Assembly (NCBI GenBank): GCA_015679605.1
Contig: JAAAVE010000176.1
Location: 1-24,997, forward strand
Reading direction: 5' to 3'
DNA: 24,997 nucleotides
DNA from: Podila epigama
Lineage: Eukaryota > Mortierellomycota > Mortierellomycetes > Mortierellales > Mortierellaceae
In this document: positions 10,536 to 20,972 of the stretch, one piece after another
How the letters are laid out: each line of letters opens with the position of its first letter
Numbering within the stretch: the stretch's first letter is position 1
Position numbers and translations under genes: made by a program
Notes under the pieces: model-generated
Databases searched by the model: none
Seen by the model: only the letters and a program-made list of their open reading frames with translations
Told to the model about the DNA's origin: nothing

Positions 10536-12634
10536 TTAGGAGGAAGAGTCAACCGTGCCAGATTTGGTACCACAGCAGCAGAAACTGTTGACGAGATCCA
10601 CAATTCCAGATCGCATCCTCTCAACTTCTTCCTTCATCACACTGTGCTCGCCCTGCGAAGACTCCAATGCCCCCCGCCGGAGGTCCTCAAACTGCTTGCT
10701 GACCTTGTTTGGCAGGGTCAGGAACAAGGTGCTTGGCGAACTCATCAGGAAAAGCGTGCCAAACACCAATGCACCCTCATGCTGCTGACGCACCAACTGT
10801 TCCTGTTGCTTGGCCGTCGCACCTGGGTACATGGACGGATCAGGTGTGGGTACTGGAAACGCAGAGGCAACCAGAGAATACAACTTTGTCGCCCGAATAG
10901 ACTCAATCAACTCGGTTGTGTCACGAAGTCTGTGTGCTTGCTGTTGGCTGATCCAGAAGGCGTATTCGCGTGGGACGCCTTGAAGGACAACAGAGATCAT
11001 CCGATCGAGCGTCTGAGGGTTCTCTGATTGGATACGCGAGGGCAAATCCTTGCAAAATGTCTGCGCCAGCGAAGTCCAGCTCATCTTGTTGTCGACGGTG
11101 TGAGTCGCCGCTGTAGCTGCCGTTGGGTTGGTGGTGCAGACTGCAGGTGAAGTGGGTTGAGTGGAAGATGAGGATGTTGCAACAGTAGATTCCGTGCTTG
11201 GGTATATCTTTGATTGGTCTTTTCCGGTCAATGAAGAAGGAGCATGGAGAATTTCTTGCGATGTCGGCGCACCTGTGCCGTTAGCGCCTTGTTTGCCAAG
11301 ATCCTGGACTGCTGCTTGCAGTGTGCCTGCTTGTGGTCGCTTACTGTTCTTTCCAAGGTCAGGTCCTAGGGGCGACTTTGGGATCTTGCAGAGGGAAATG
11401 GCTGGCTGGTTCGGATTGGCCGACAAAAGAAAGTAGCCTCGAGAAGCTCCCGTTTCCACGTCAATAGGGAACAACGACTTCCACAGCTTCTCGACTGAGA
11501 CAAAGTAGGAGGGGTATTTGAATCGCGCAGTGTCCAGCACAAGCACCATTCCTGCCTCGGGGACATATCCTCCAATAGGGCTATATGAGATTGTTTTTTA
11601 TGGACAAGATATGAGAGGTGAGTAAAGTTGTTGCCGTGAAGGAAAGAAAAGTGAAAGAGAGAGAGAGAGGGAAAAAAATATGTATATACCTAAAGTGGCC
11701 ATCGCCAGTTTGACCAAGCGCTTTTCTGGAAAAGGAAACAACCATGTGGATATCATCTCGACTGCAGACCATCTCTAGATCACGCTTGAACTGCTCCAAA
11801 GACACTTGGTTTGCTCGACGAACTTGGACATCGCAATGACACTTGCTCAAGCATGCAAACTGGTTGAAGGTAATACCCTTGGCTTTGACTTGCTCAGCGG
11901 GCGCGCAGCACTCCAAGAGCTCATCACTGTACCACCGCCATGCTCCTTTCCATTGGCGTTGAGGGTCGACCTCCAATGAGTTGAGTACCATGGCCAACGA
12001 ACTAGGGCCACAGTAGGCTGGTTCACTTTGTGTAGTAAAGTTGCCCACAAGGGAGAAATAGCCCTCACCTGATAATGATTATTTGAAGGGGGGTCAATGG
12101 CGTTAATATAAGGGTCTACTCTACTGTCATATTTCAAACATTCTAGAAACGAAAAGAAAAGAAAAGAAAAGAGTGCTCACCATAACCAGATTCAAGCATT
12201 TGTCGAAACAGCTGCTTTCCTCGAGGGCTCGTAAAACTAATGAGATGGTCTGGAAGCTTTCGTCTGTAGAATGAGTTTTTGAGGTTGAGATTATCACATG
12301 ATGGTTTCTTGACTGCCTGGGAGGAGAGTCCTGTGGGGTCGTATGAGAACGGCAAGGGGGCTGCAGAGTTGTTGGAGGACGCCACGGCAGCAGCAACAGC
12401 AGCTTTAGGCAGTGACGACGGAAGTGGATTTCTGGCACCTGACGCTGAAGCTATGGAAGACGGCGAGGACACAGCGGGTGCTGCTGCTGGCGGGCTGTTC
12501 AGTGGTTTGTATGAGCGTTTTGAGGTAGAAAAATTGAACGCCCGTGGTCGTGTTACAGACGAGATACGGCTGTGGTATGAGATGCAGGAAGAGCGAGCCA
12601 TTGAGTGGAGGAGCGTGTGGTGAGAAGCAGCCAT
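10536..12634 (-). CDS. Phytochelatin synthase with N-terminal extension
   Basis: This cysteine-protease-like enzyme transfers gamma-Glu-Cys between glutathione molecules to make metal-binding phytochelatins, which detoxify cadmium, arsenic and excess zinc. Three exons (12634-12181, 12068-11690, 11580-10536) give 625 residues. The domain begins at NSFYRRKLPDHLISFTSPRG and contains SEPAYCGPSSLAMVLNSLEV, RQWKGAWRWYSDELLECC and VKAKGITFNQFACL. The catalytic triad is Cys171, His276 (GDGHFSPIGG, split by intron 2) and Asp294 (VLVLDTARFKYP); the spacings of 105 and 18 match the 106 and 18 of Arabidopsis PCS1. About 120 residues precede the domain, starting MAASHHTLLHSMARSS and rich in Ser, Ala and Arg with no acidic residue in the first 90 or so; this resembles a mitochondrial presequence. 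The C-terminal half is Ser/Thr-rich and variable, as in plants, and ends with a Cys triplet (SFCCCGTKSG). The 5' leader holds four GACAAA units, plus strand, at 12679-12702. Confidence 0.94.
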
Positions 12635-13084
12635 GTTTGTGAAGTGGGTGAGAATTAATCAATAATGGAGAGATGGAAGACAAAGACAAAGACAAAGACA
12701 AAGAAGAAGAAGGATAGAGCAAGAAGAGAAGAAAATATACAAAGAGTGGGTGTTTTGTGAGTAGAGTGGAGAGTTGTGATGGAAGGTAAAAAGACAATGG
12801 TGTGGAACGAATGGAATGAAGAGAAGAGAAAAAAAGGTGAGTGGGCAAAGTGAGTGGAAGTGGGGACAACCCTTTCAAGAAAAAAAATCGGGTGGCTTTG
12901 CTTTTCTTGAGAAAGGCAAAAAAATGCAAACTTAAAAAAAAAAAAAAATATTCGTCATCTGAGTTTTCTTTGGTACCATTTTAGAGCGCATCTCGAAAAG
13001 TGCAACACAAGGTTAAATTCTCTCACGCAAATACAAATGTTTGCTGGCTGATGGATTTTTTTTTTCTTTTTTTGACTGTTGCGC
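12635..13084. promoter_or_regulatory. Leader and promoter region of phytochelatin synthase
   Basis: On the gene strand this is a pyrimidine-rich stretch (TTTGTC repeated four times at 12702-12679, then CTTCTC-rich sequence up to about 12850), typical of a fungal core promoter and 5' UTR. Poly-A/T tracts lie at 12934-12948 and 13056-13074. I recognise no metal-response element with confidence. Open frames here are low-complexity readings of the pyrimidine tract. Confidence 0.4.
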
Positions 13085-14640
13085 CATCATTCATCAGAGT
13101 CTAACGTCTGACAGGAACAATTGTTTGCATATGTCTGTGAATCCTTCTTGCTCTGCAGCAGAATACAGATAATAGCATGTCCACTCGCTTTGTTAACAAA
13201 AACAAGATCATCACCAAGTTCATTTCTGTTTGTCCACCCCACACACACACACATCCACATGTCAGCAAGATGCATTGTCGTGTCGCTGGGCTTGTAAAAT
13301 GAGAAAGTTGCATGACCGCTCAACAATACTATATTCATTCGAAAATAAAATTTAACGAGCATCACCCCATCCATACCATACCACACATACACTCTCACAT
13401 TCTTTAGTACGTAGAAAAAAAAACTCAGCAACAAAACAAAAAGAAAAAACTTTTGAACATATTCCTCACGTTTACCATTATGGTCTGGTGTATGGGTGCT
13501 TCCTCCATTTTGGACCAATGTCTCAGAGCCACCATTCCTTTTGAGAGCAAACTCGACTCTCACATTCAAGCGCACACACAAATAGGCGCTTCAAAAAAAA
13601 AAAAAAAAAAAAAAAAAATATGGCCTCAGCCATGCTCACCATGTTTACATGGGTGAACATCGACTCCAAATGAACTGTCCCATGACCCCACAACGTCAAG
13701 TACTCATTGAAAGAGAGATAACACAACTCTGTTGTCTCGTTGATCGACATTCTCCTGTCATCCTTGTGTGACCCTTGGCTGCCTTTAATGACATTCAACT
13801 CTTGCCCTGTTCGCAGGCTACGTCTTATTGTGTATTGCATGAGCCAATTGGATGCCATGTATTGGTTTAGGTCATGGAATACCCTGCAAAATAACTTGGA
13901 TACAGAGTCTCTCTCTCTCTCTACCTTCCCCTTCACCCCAGTTGCCATATACAATGTTACTCAAATAAGAAGGTTGGAAGGCGACAAAGAAAACGTTACA
14001 GGGTCGTCTCCTTTCATGTTACTGAACAAATATGCTTTTCTTTCATCAAGCAAAAGAACAGTCATCGATTTGCACAAATGATCGTCATCTTCAACAATCA
14101 TTGGTGGGTTGAGGTTCCAACCTGACAACCCCTGAATTCTATCGAGTAACGCTTGAGTTTGAAAAAGACACAAATGATGGTAATGAGCTCAGCGACGCCA
14201 AAGAATATTAATAAAAAAAAGTATAATGCCAAACACTAAAGCAAAAGACATATGTTTACAACGCGACATCTACCAAATAGGCGATTTAGCCAGCTGAGGC
14301 ATTTGAAAGTGAAAAGTGAAAAAAAGAAATATAAAGACTAAAAACACCCTTTTCTGGTCATGCTACGCGTCAGATGTGGCAACACGTTGGGTAAAAAAAT
14401 AGGCGACCAAGATGGTGTGGCAAAACGCATCAATGTGACGAGTCTATCTAGTCCAAACATCGACAGATCTTCTACCAGTTTGCTCCTAGCATACATGGCC
14501 CCATTGTGCAGTAGAAGTAGAGAGATAGAGTCATCACAACAAAAGCGGGTTTTATGAATTTCTTGGGCATTGTTGTATTTCCATACATGTCCTTTAGTGT
14601 CTTTTTTTTTTAAAGTAAATCGCTTAGATACTACAAGCAC
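13085..14640 (-). pseudogene. Fragmented coding stretches, relic or unrecognised gene
   Basis: The minus strand holds a series of protein-like segments with good residue mix but no joinable frame. In gene order they are: around 14520-14341 (LLLLHNGAMYARSKLVEDL, then FGLDRLVTLMRF), around 14160-13963 (ALLDRIQGLSGWNLNPPMIV, then LLLDERKAYLFSNMKGDDP), around 13890-13640 (VFHDLNQYMASNWLMQYTI, then ELCYLSFNEYLTLWGHGTVH), around 13560-13470 (VEFALKRNGGSETLVQNGG) and 13320-13087 (HATFSFYKPSDTTMHLADMW, then DDLVFVNKASGHAIICILLQ). Plausible splice signals exist, for example TTTTGCAG near 13887, but the phases I tried leave stops. I do not recognise the family. The last segment is faintly reminiscent of the C-terminal parts of Crinkler-type proteins common in these fungi, which is a guess. 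It could be a decayed gene, or a real one whose introns I have misplaced. Confidence 0.3.
13593..13618. repeat. Poly-A run of 26
   Basis: A homopolymer of 26 A between two of the orphan coding segments. It could be an intron tract, a retroposed poly-A tail, or simple slippage; no target-site duplication is evident. Confidence 0.85.
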
Positions 14641-14742
14641 AGGCGTATTCGCATGTCACGACATACAAGTCAACGTTTACTATTATTGTATTCATACAAA
14701 ACAGTAGAGAGGAAGGCAGTTAGAGAGGTAGAAAAAAAAACA

Positions 14743-15736
14743 TTAGAATATGTGCATCTCGTGTACATTCATGCACTAAACTACCAAGAATGGCTCTTGC
14801 AAGTAGTCCAAAACTTACGACTTTGATGTACTTGACGGCATCCTTGAAGACGGTGAAAAAAGGGGTAACACCATCCTCACGGTAGTTGAGGAGCATGACA
14901 GCGCCATCGGGGTTCATGCTCTCACCAATGAAGAACTATAGGAATGAAGGGAACATTGGTTAGAAAGATTTGATGTAAATACTGACAGCACAAAGCCAAT
15001 ATCGTCTCTAGTTTTTGGAGAGGAAAAACTCACCTCATATTCCTTGAAGTTGCCGAGGACCTTCTTGACCTCAGCGGTCATGGAAGCCTCGAAAGCCTTG
15101 GTAGTGGCATCGACGTCCTTGCCCTCCGCCTTGGCGCTCTCGGCAACCTTGGCCTTAAGAGCCTTGAGGTAGCCCTTGATGTAGCCGGTATAACCCTTCT
15201 TGTCGAAGGTGGTCTGCTGAAGACGGAAAGAGTACACAACGTTGTTGACCTGGATCATACCATCCTCCAACTCCTCAGAGGCTTCCTCAGCAGAAGCGTT
15301 AGCTCCGATATCAACATCAGCACCCTGCTTGATAGTGATCGTGGCACAATCAATCTCGAACACACCGCCGACCTCCTTGACGTCGAAAGCATCAGAGAAA
15401 AGCTCATCGCTAATTGATGAATAGGTAACCAATAGAAGAGAAAAAAACAATCCTGTTAGAACTACATGTAGGAGTGTGAAAACATGAGTCTTCTAGGTGA
15501 CAATTGGTAGCGGGGATGGAAACACGAGCAAATGTGGGGATTGTGTGATGGTGTAAAACGACAGTCTTGATGATTAAAAGTGCTCTCCCTACCCGGTGAT
15601 AATATCCTGGTAAATAAGCCTGAAAGAGTCGGTGGATAGTCAAGGTTTAAAAAAAGAAAAAAGATGAGTTGGGTTAGCTCGCCGAAAAGAAGACGCAGTC
15701 TCGGCACATGAGATGCAAAGATTTCGGGTCTTACAT
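14743..15736 (-). CDS. Translationally controlled tumor protein homolog (TCTP)
   Basis: TCTP is an abundant, conserved protein (yeast Tma19) with an Mss4-like fold, associated with ribosomes, growth control and stress. The model is 15736-15735, 15619-15593, 15409-15034, 14935-14819 and 14757-14743, giving 178 residues. Both family signatures are visible: [13 protein letters not shown] and, across an intron, [21 protein letters not shown]. The N terminus is [17 protein letters not shown], the usual TCTP opening. The only ATG that fits is split: AT at 15736-15735 before a GTAAGA donor, and G as first base of the next exon (GCTTATTTACC), giving Met-Leu-Ile-Tyr. Exon 2 is only 27 bases. The last exon is uncertain: splicing at a GTAAGT donor after YIKV to an AG at 14758-14759 adds Met-His-Ile-Phe-stop, while reading through the intron adds about 28 unlikely residues. 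Only 170 bases separate the start from the upstream ubinuclein stop. Confidence 0.92.
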
Positions 15737-15906
15737 GGTGAGAGAAGATGTGTGGGTTCTGGGATGAAGATTAGAGTGGAGAGAAAAAAAAGGCCACAAC
15801 AATATCAAAACAATGACAGCAATAAGAATTGCGACTGGATGCTTCTGATGCGCAATCCTTTGTTATGTTCATGGTTGTGCAACGCTGCACGTGTCATATA
15901 TCAATG
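15737..15906 (-). promoter_or_regulatory. Compact TCTP promoter and 5' leader
   Basis: This short gap must serve as both the ubinuclein 3' end and the TCTP promoter. It holds a perfect CACGTG E-box at 15888-15893, about 150 bases before the start codon, and a TATA-like ATATATGAC beside it on the gene strand. Nearer the gene comes a pyrimidine-rich leader (CTTTTTTTTTCTCTCC), common before highly expressed fungal genes. Function of these sites is inferred. Confidence 0.4.
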
Positions 15907-18900
15907 CTATCTTTGGTAGGGAGAGTGTGAAGGTTGCTTCGAATACTGCATAAAGTTGTTCCGTGGGTCGTGCCCTGGGTGGGCTGTCCCATAGTGACCA
16001 CCGGCCTGGCCAGACGGCGAGGCTGGGTGCCCTCCCCCTCCTCCTCCTCCCCCACTCTTTGGCCCACCTACAAATGCCATCTCTGGGGATGGAGGTAAGC
16101 GATGATGTCCCGCATTGGGCTCTGCTACCGACTGCGGATAATGACTTAGTTGCTGTTGGTGTTGATGTTGTTGATGATGTTGGTGTTGATGCTGGTGTTG
16201 ATGCTGGTGTTGCGATGGTCCAGAGTATGTATGTGGATAATTGATTTGAGACTGCGACGATCGCGCTGGCATAGGCGGTGAGCTGCTGGCGGCGTGGCGC
16301 ATTACAGGCGAAACTGACTGACCTCCATATCCTGCGTGGCCCATGACGGGAGATCGACGGTATGAGGCTGTCGGTGCCGCTGTAGTGGCTACTGAGGACG
16401 CCATGGCCGGGCCAGGCGGCGTACTATTATCGCTCACTCCAGACCTCTTCGGTTTTGCGGGCGGCTGGGATGTCTTTGCTTTTTTCAGAGGTTCGCCATT
16501 GGGATATGAAGAAGGATACATTGCTGAGGAATGACCAGGACCACTGTTTCCTCTGGGCGCCATGTGAGTGTACTCAGTACTTGATGACACTGTCCCATGT
16601 CCATTGCCACGATGTGCCAACGCCGATGGTGATGGTGAAGGTGGTGGTGGTGGTGACAACTCTGACAAATTATTGGGTGGTGGGCCTAAGGGCTCGTCGA
16701 TGGTAATTGGGTCATTTCGATTTAATCCAGTAGGACCCTCTATCAATTCACAAAATTGTGCGGTTGTTGTTAGAGCAGACTTTCGTCGGTGCGGTAGTTT
16801 ATACATTTTGTTTCTTTCTTTCTTTTCTTTCTCTTTCTTTCTCTTTCTCGCTCTGTTCTCAACTTGATGTACCATTGCTTGGTCCAACAACCTTGCGCTT
16901 CTTGCCACTTGCGTTAGAGGCACTAATGGCGTGTTCAGCAGGTATTGATGGTTTTGAAGCTTGTAGCGAAGACACTTCCACCGTAGTGGTCGCAGATGGC
17001 AGAGTTGAGCGCGCGTCAGGATTCTTTTGTGTTGATGTGTCCACTGTTCCCGAGTTTGTAGAGGTCGTTGTGGAGGTGGAGGCGTGGCCCTGGCCCTGCC
17101 TTGGGGCTCCATGTTTTGATGTCACCTCCACACCCGTGCTGGAACTGCCACGGACCGCACTGACATTTGCTCTTGAGGCAAAGAGTTTTGAGGCCGATGG
17201 TGCCCCCGTAGACTCGGACTCTTTTCTCTCCTGTTTTTGTACTTTTTCCTTGAGCTGGCTGTATTGCCGTGAAATTTCGTAAGAGGTCATCCATCCCTGA
17301 GGAAAGCAAGGTAGCAACTAAGATTTTGCATGGAAAGCCAAGAGACTCATGACATTAGCAGGCATCTTATTAAAGAAAAAAGAAACAAGAAAGATAAAGG
17401 ACACAAAATGCAGTATATACATAGAGCATCGGGCTATCATAAAAATAAAACTCACCAGCTGGTATGCATCTTTTCTTGTTTTTGATTCGGAAGGTGGAAT
17501 CGGATAATTTTCGTCAATGGAACGAAGCTCGCTCTCAGCTGCCAAGATCTCCATAAACTTTTCCATGATTTCCCACAATAAAAGTCGAAGGTCCTGTGTC
17601 CATGGAAACTTTTTCGCAGGCCGACCTAGCGTTTTCACAAACCTTTCTTCAGAACGACTGGTAGATGCAAACAAAAAAAAAGGTGTGGTAATTTTTCATA
17701 CACGTCCATTTAAACTCATACCTTCTTCCTCCATTGGAGTATCTCCTTCTGCATCAGTTTGATTCGAAAGACCTGACGATTTCCAGACCATCTTGGCCCT
17801 CGTTGTAAACATGCTGATGTACTTTTCCCGTTGTGCTTTGAGGTCCTCGATCCAGCCTGGCAATACATTCTTATAGATCAGTTTCTATTTTCGATGAAAC
17901 CATAGAAAGATGTCAGATATCTATTCAAGAGTATTTGCGTTAGACAAAAAATAAAAAAAGGATAGTGGACTGAGCTGTCTACCTTTAGTGTGAATCGATT
18001 GTATGGGAGTATTGCTTGAAGGTGTAGGAAGAAACTATCATCAAGAACATAGCCCGATGTGCGAGTAGCAAGTGCGAGTCTAGCACAATCAAAAAGTGGC
18101 TGTTTGATGTGCGGAGGGAATTTAGATTTCATTTCCCACGTCTCTATAAAAAAGCAAAGAAGAAAAGATTTCGCTTGTCAACAATATTCCGAGAGTTCAT
18201 GAGGAGCTATACTCGATTGGTGAATATAGCCTTGGTCGATCCATACCTTTCTTTGCGAGCTCTACTACGGCGTCATAGGCTTTCTTAACTTCTGGGTTTA
18301 AGGGCTCCAAAAATTTTGTTGTCTTTAACACTGTAGATGATTTCGTCGTGGTGCTGGCTGTGGGTGTTTTGGGTTCTGTTGTTGATGGTTTTAAAGCGCT
18401 CTCTGTCATTGTCTGTGGATTGGATTTTGGTTTTGGCTTTGACTTGGAAGGCGAGGATGATCTTGAGGGTGGTTGTGGTTGTGGCTCTGGTTGTGGTTGT
18501 AGTTGCGGCTCTGGCTGCAATTGTGTCGTTCGTACCTCAGAATCATTGGCTCCTGTGACGTCCATGGGCTCGCTGGTTTGCTCTGGTGTTGGAGAATCGA
18601 TCCGTACCGTAGGCACTGCCGACGGAGCTGCTGATGTTGCTGCTGATGCAGTTGCTAGTGTTGAAGTCTTTGGCTTCGTGCGAGGCTTTTTCGCTGAACT
18701 GGCTTTCGATTCTTTGTCAGAGTCCTTATTTCCACTATCCGCTGTCTCTTTCGCTGTCTCCTTGGATGTCACTTTTGTTTTGGAGGCAGGTGTCTTCTTT
18801 TTCGACGCTGTGTCATTTCCTGCTACAGTTGCTATAGCGGCAGATGGCTCACCAGTGGATGCTGTGGATGCTGGAGCTGTGGCAGACGGTGTTGATGTGG

Positions 18901-20263
18901 TGGATGTCGCAGATGCTCCAGGCGCCGTTAACTTTGCTTTTGGTTTGTCATCCATTTCACTCATTTCCGATGTTGAATCGTTGGCAGTATCCACAACAGA
19001 TAGATTAGAATTTTTAACTTTGGACACGACCGATTTTGCTGTACCCAATGGTGAAGCTCCCGCGACAGCCTTCTTTTTGGTCGATCGCTTGGAGCGCGCC
19101 CCTGTGCCGCCAATAGCATCAGATGAATCCCTGGCATATATATGAACCATGAAAAATAAGATGCTTTGTTAACAAAGTATCCAACATGGCGTGTTTGCGC
19201 AGATGAAGCTATCGATAAATGGTGTCACAATGCTGAGTATCACTTACGGATCTTCATTCATGGTCTCGACTGGGCCTCGATATACAAAAAAGCCGTCGAA
19301 TTTTGGTCGCACCATGCCTATAGACTCGGCCATGACCTCGCTGTCATCGATGAACTCGTCTTCGACGTCGTAATACTCGGTATCCCACCGACTGGGTCGC
19401 TTTCGTACAAGGACCTACAAGAGAAAGTTGAATGAGGCATGAATGTCAATGCGGTCAATGGACCGATGAAATAGTGGCATGAGAGCATATTTTGTAACCT
19501 TTTTCCACTGGCGAACACTAATTAATGCCTTCACATCAACCCTTGTGTGATGCAGATAGGAGAGCAATGGAAACAACTGTCTACTCAATGCTGCCCCCAT
19601 ACGATAACCCCGTTATCTTACCTTGTCTTCATCATCTTCATCCTCATCGTCCTCGTCTTCGCCCTCGTTGCCGTTTTCTTCGATATACTTCTCGGCCAAG
19701 GTATCCAAAAAAGAACGAGGCTCATCTCCTTGGCCTTCATCGTCTTCGTCATCATCAGCGTCGTCCTCGTCGTCCTCGTCCTCAGCTTCCACGTCATCTT
19801 CATTATCATCGTCATCGTCTTCATCGTCTTCATCCTCTGCCTCGCTGTCACCTTCGCCAAGAGCCTCTTCACCCTCAACTTTGTCTCCTACTGGTTGATC
19901 CACGTCCATGGCTGTGCTCGATGGGCTTTGAGCGTTGCCACCATTACTAGCAGCTTTACTGGCATTGTTCTTCATGGAACTGGATGCCACGGCATTTGGC
20001 TTTGTTGAGAGCATACGTTGTCGTTTTTGTTCTTGACGAAGTAACTCTGCATATGAAATGATGGCGTTGGGGTTGTCCTTTAGAGAGAAGTAGATTCGGA
20101 CAGTGCCATCTTTAGCCTGCATTGTGGCACTCTTTTTGGCTTTACTTGGCGACGCCGCTACAGAAGCAGAAGCCCCTGATGCCGACGCTGCTGAACCCGC
20201 TGACAAAAGTCCGCCGCCCATAACACTCTCCATGAGACTACTGGAAGAGGTTGGAAACGGCAT
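15907..20263 (-). CDS. Ubinuclein/Hpc2-family subunit of the HIRA histone chaperone
   Basis: Ubinuclein (yeast Hpc2) is the HIRA-complex subunit that binds histone H3.3-H4 for replication-independent nucleosome assembly in the nucleus. Eight exons join in frame to 1161 residues: 20263-19622, 19414-19248, 19130-18247, 18143-17983, 17884-17722, 17646-17456, 17317-16873 and 16739-15907. Residues 54-75 (TVRIYFSLKDN, then ISYAELL) resemble the N-terminal HIRA-binding block. A long Asp/Glu tract follows. The Hpc2-related domain is at about 225-265: WDTEYYDVEDEFIDDSEV and FDGFFVYRGPVE. Exon 3 is a Ser/Thr/Lys linker with a PQPEPQPQ repeat. Residues about 555-765 match the ubinuclein middle domain, with FLHLQAILPYNRFTLK, WIEDLKAQREKY, FPWTQDLRLLLWEIM and the signature CFPQGWMTSYEIS. 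The C terminus is disordered, with His/Gln and poly-Gly tracts. The exon 6 acceptor (AAG at 17647) was chosen to keep frame; the CAG at 17658 would not. Confidence 0.9.
16147..16215. repeat. His/Gln codon repeat in the ubinuclein tail
   Basis: Tandem GTG/TTG triplet sequence on the plus strand encodes alternating His and Gln on the gene strand (QHQHQHQHQHQHHQQHQHQQQ in total, here cut by intermixed units). It is a coding microsatellite likely to vary in length between strains and to form a disordered segment. Confidence 0.8.
19623..19860. repeat. Acidic Asp/Glu codon tract in ubinuclein exon 1
   Basis: Plus-strand TCATCTTC-type repeats encode long Asp/Glu runs on the gene strand just before the Hpc2-related domain. 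Acidic stretches beside histone-binding domains are common in chaperones and may contact basic histone surfaces. The plus-strand reading is a Ser-rich artefact. Confidence 0.8.
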
Positions 20264-20972
20264 GGCCAAATAAAAGAATTACGAATATTTCAAATGGACA
20301 CCCTGAAAATAACGGGGGGAGGGTGGAGTGAATGAAAGATGCTGAAACTTGGAAAATGTAAATGAACGTGAATGTTATAAAAAAAAAAAGTGATAATCCT
20401 TTTCATTTTTTCGAGTGTGGAGAAAAAGTTTATTGAACACTTTCTATTTTGAGCAATTTTAAATTCGAGACACAAAAGTAATGTAATGTCAAACCCGAGA
20501 GTGATGACCATGGCACTGCGAGCCATTGTGCTTGACAGATGGTCAGGTAAAAAAGCACGGGATGTTTTTCGTTTGATCTTCCCCGAAAAGCAAGTTGGTA
20601 GCCACATGCGTATAACGATAATTAACGAAGGGTTGTTCAACTGGGGTGATTTCTTTTCTTAATGTGGTGTGTGATATGGAAATGGACATCATGGATAGTC
20701 ATGGCAAAAGGGCGACAAGCACAAGGCGACAGACGTCCTCTACTGGCTAAACTTTCATACTTTATTCATAAAACTGTCTGCAAAACATGAGGATGATTGG
20801 GATGATTTTTGGAGGAGGAAGAAAGTGTTGATGTTGAACACTTCATTTCACTCCTCGAAGAAGAAAAATCTTCCTCGGATCGCTGATGTTAACGCTCCAA
20901 CTCCTTTTTCTTCAGCCTGATTTTCATGAACACGCACAGGTTCACTCATACCACTCCTGTTATCCTGACACT
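20264..20972. promoter_or_regulatory. Divergent spacer between ubinuclein and PTRHD1
   Basis: These 709 bases lie between two outward-facing start codons. The sequence is AT-rich, with a poly-A at about 20380-20390 and a C/T-rich run before the PTRHD1 ATG (CACTCCTGTTATCC near 20951). No known operator, RNA gene or credible open frame was recognised. Confidence 0.45.

Noticed and set aside
13236-13260. CA repeat as a possible CRISPR or telomere-like array
   Set aside because: A plain dinucleotide microsatellite with no spacers; the unit is not a telomere repeat.
14085-14160. Possible tRNA-like sequence
   Set aside because: Contains GGTTCCAACC, which hints at a T-arm, but no acceptor stem or anticodon arm could be folded around it.
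16873-17112. Treating the ubinuclein 3' part (15907-17112) as a separate gene
   Set aside because: The long frame is open through the intron by chance (Lys/Glu/Arg-rich GAAA tract). A donor at 16872 and acceptor at 16740 join exon 7 to exon 8 in frame with a normal 133-base intron.
18348-19145. Plus-strand open frame of 265 residues
   Set aside because: It is the antisense of ubinuclein exon 3. Its Val/Ala/Asp-rich content is the complement of the Ser/Thr/Lys-rich linker, and the minus-strand model has family domains and splice phase.
19623-19898. Poly-Ser plus-strand frame
   Set aside because: Reverse reading of the Asp/Glu tract of ubinuclein; low complexity only.
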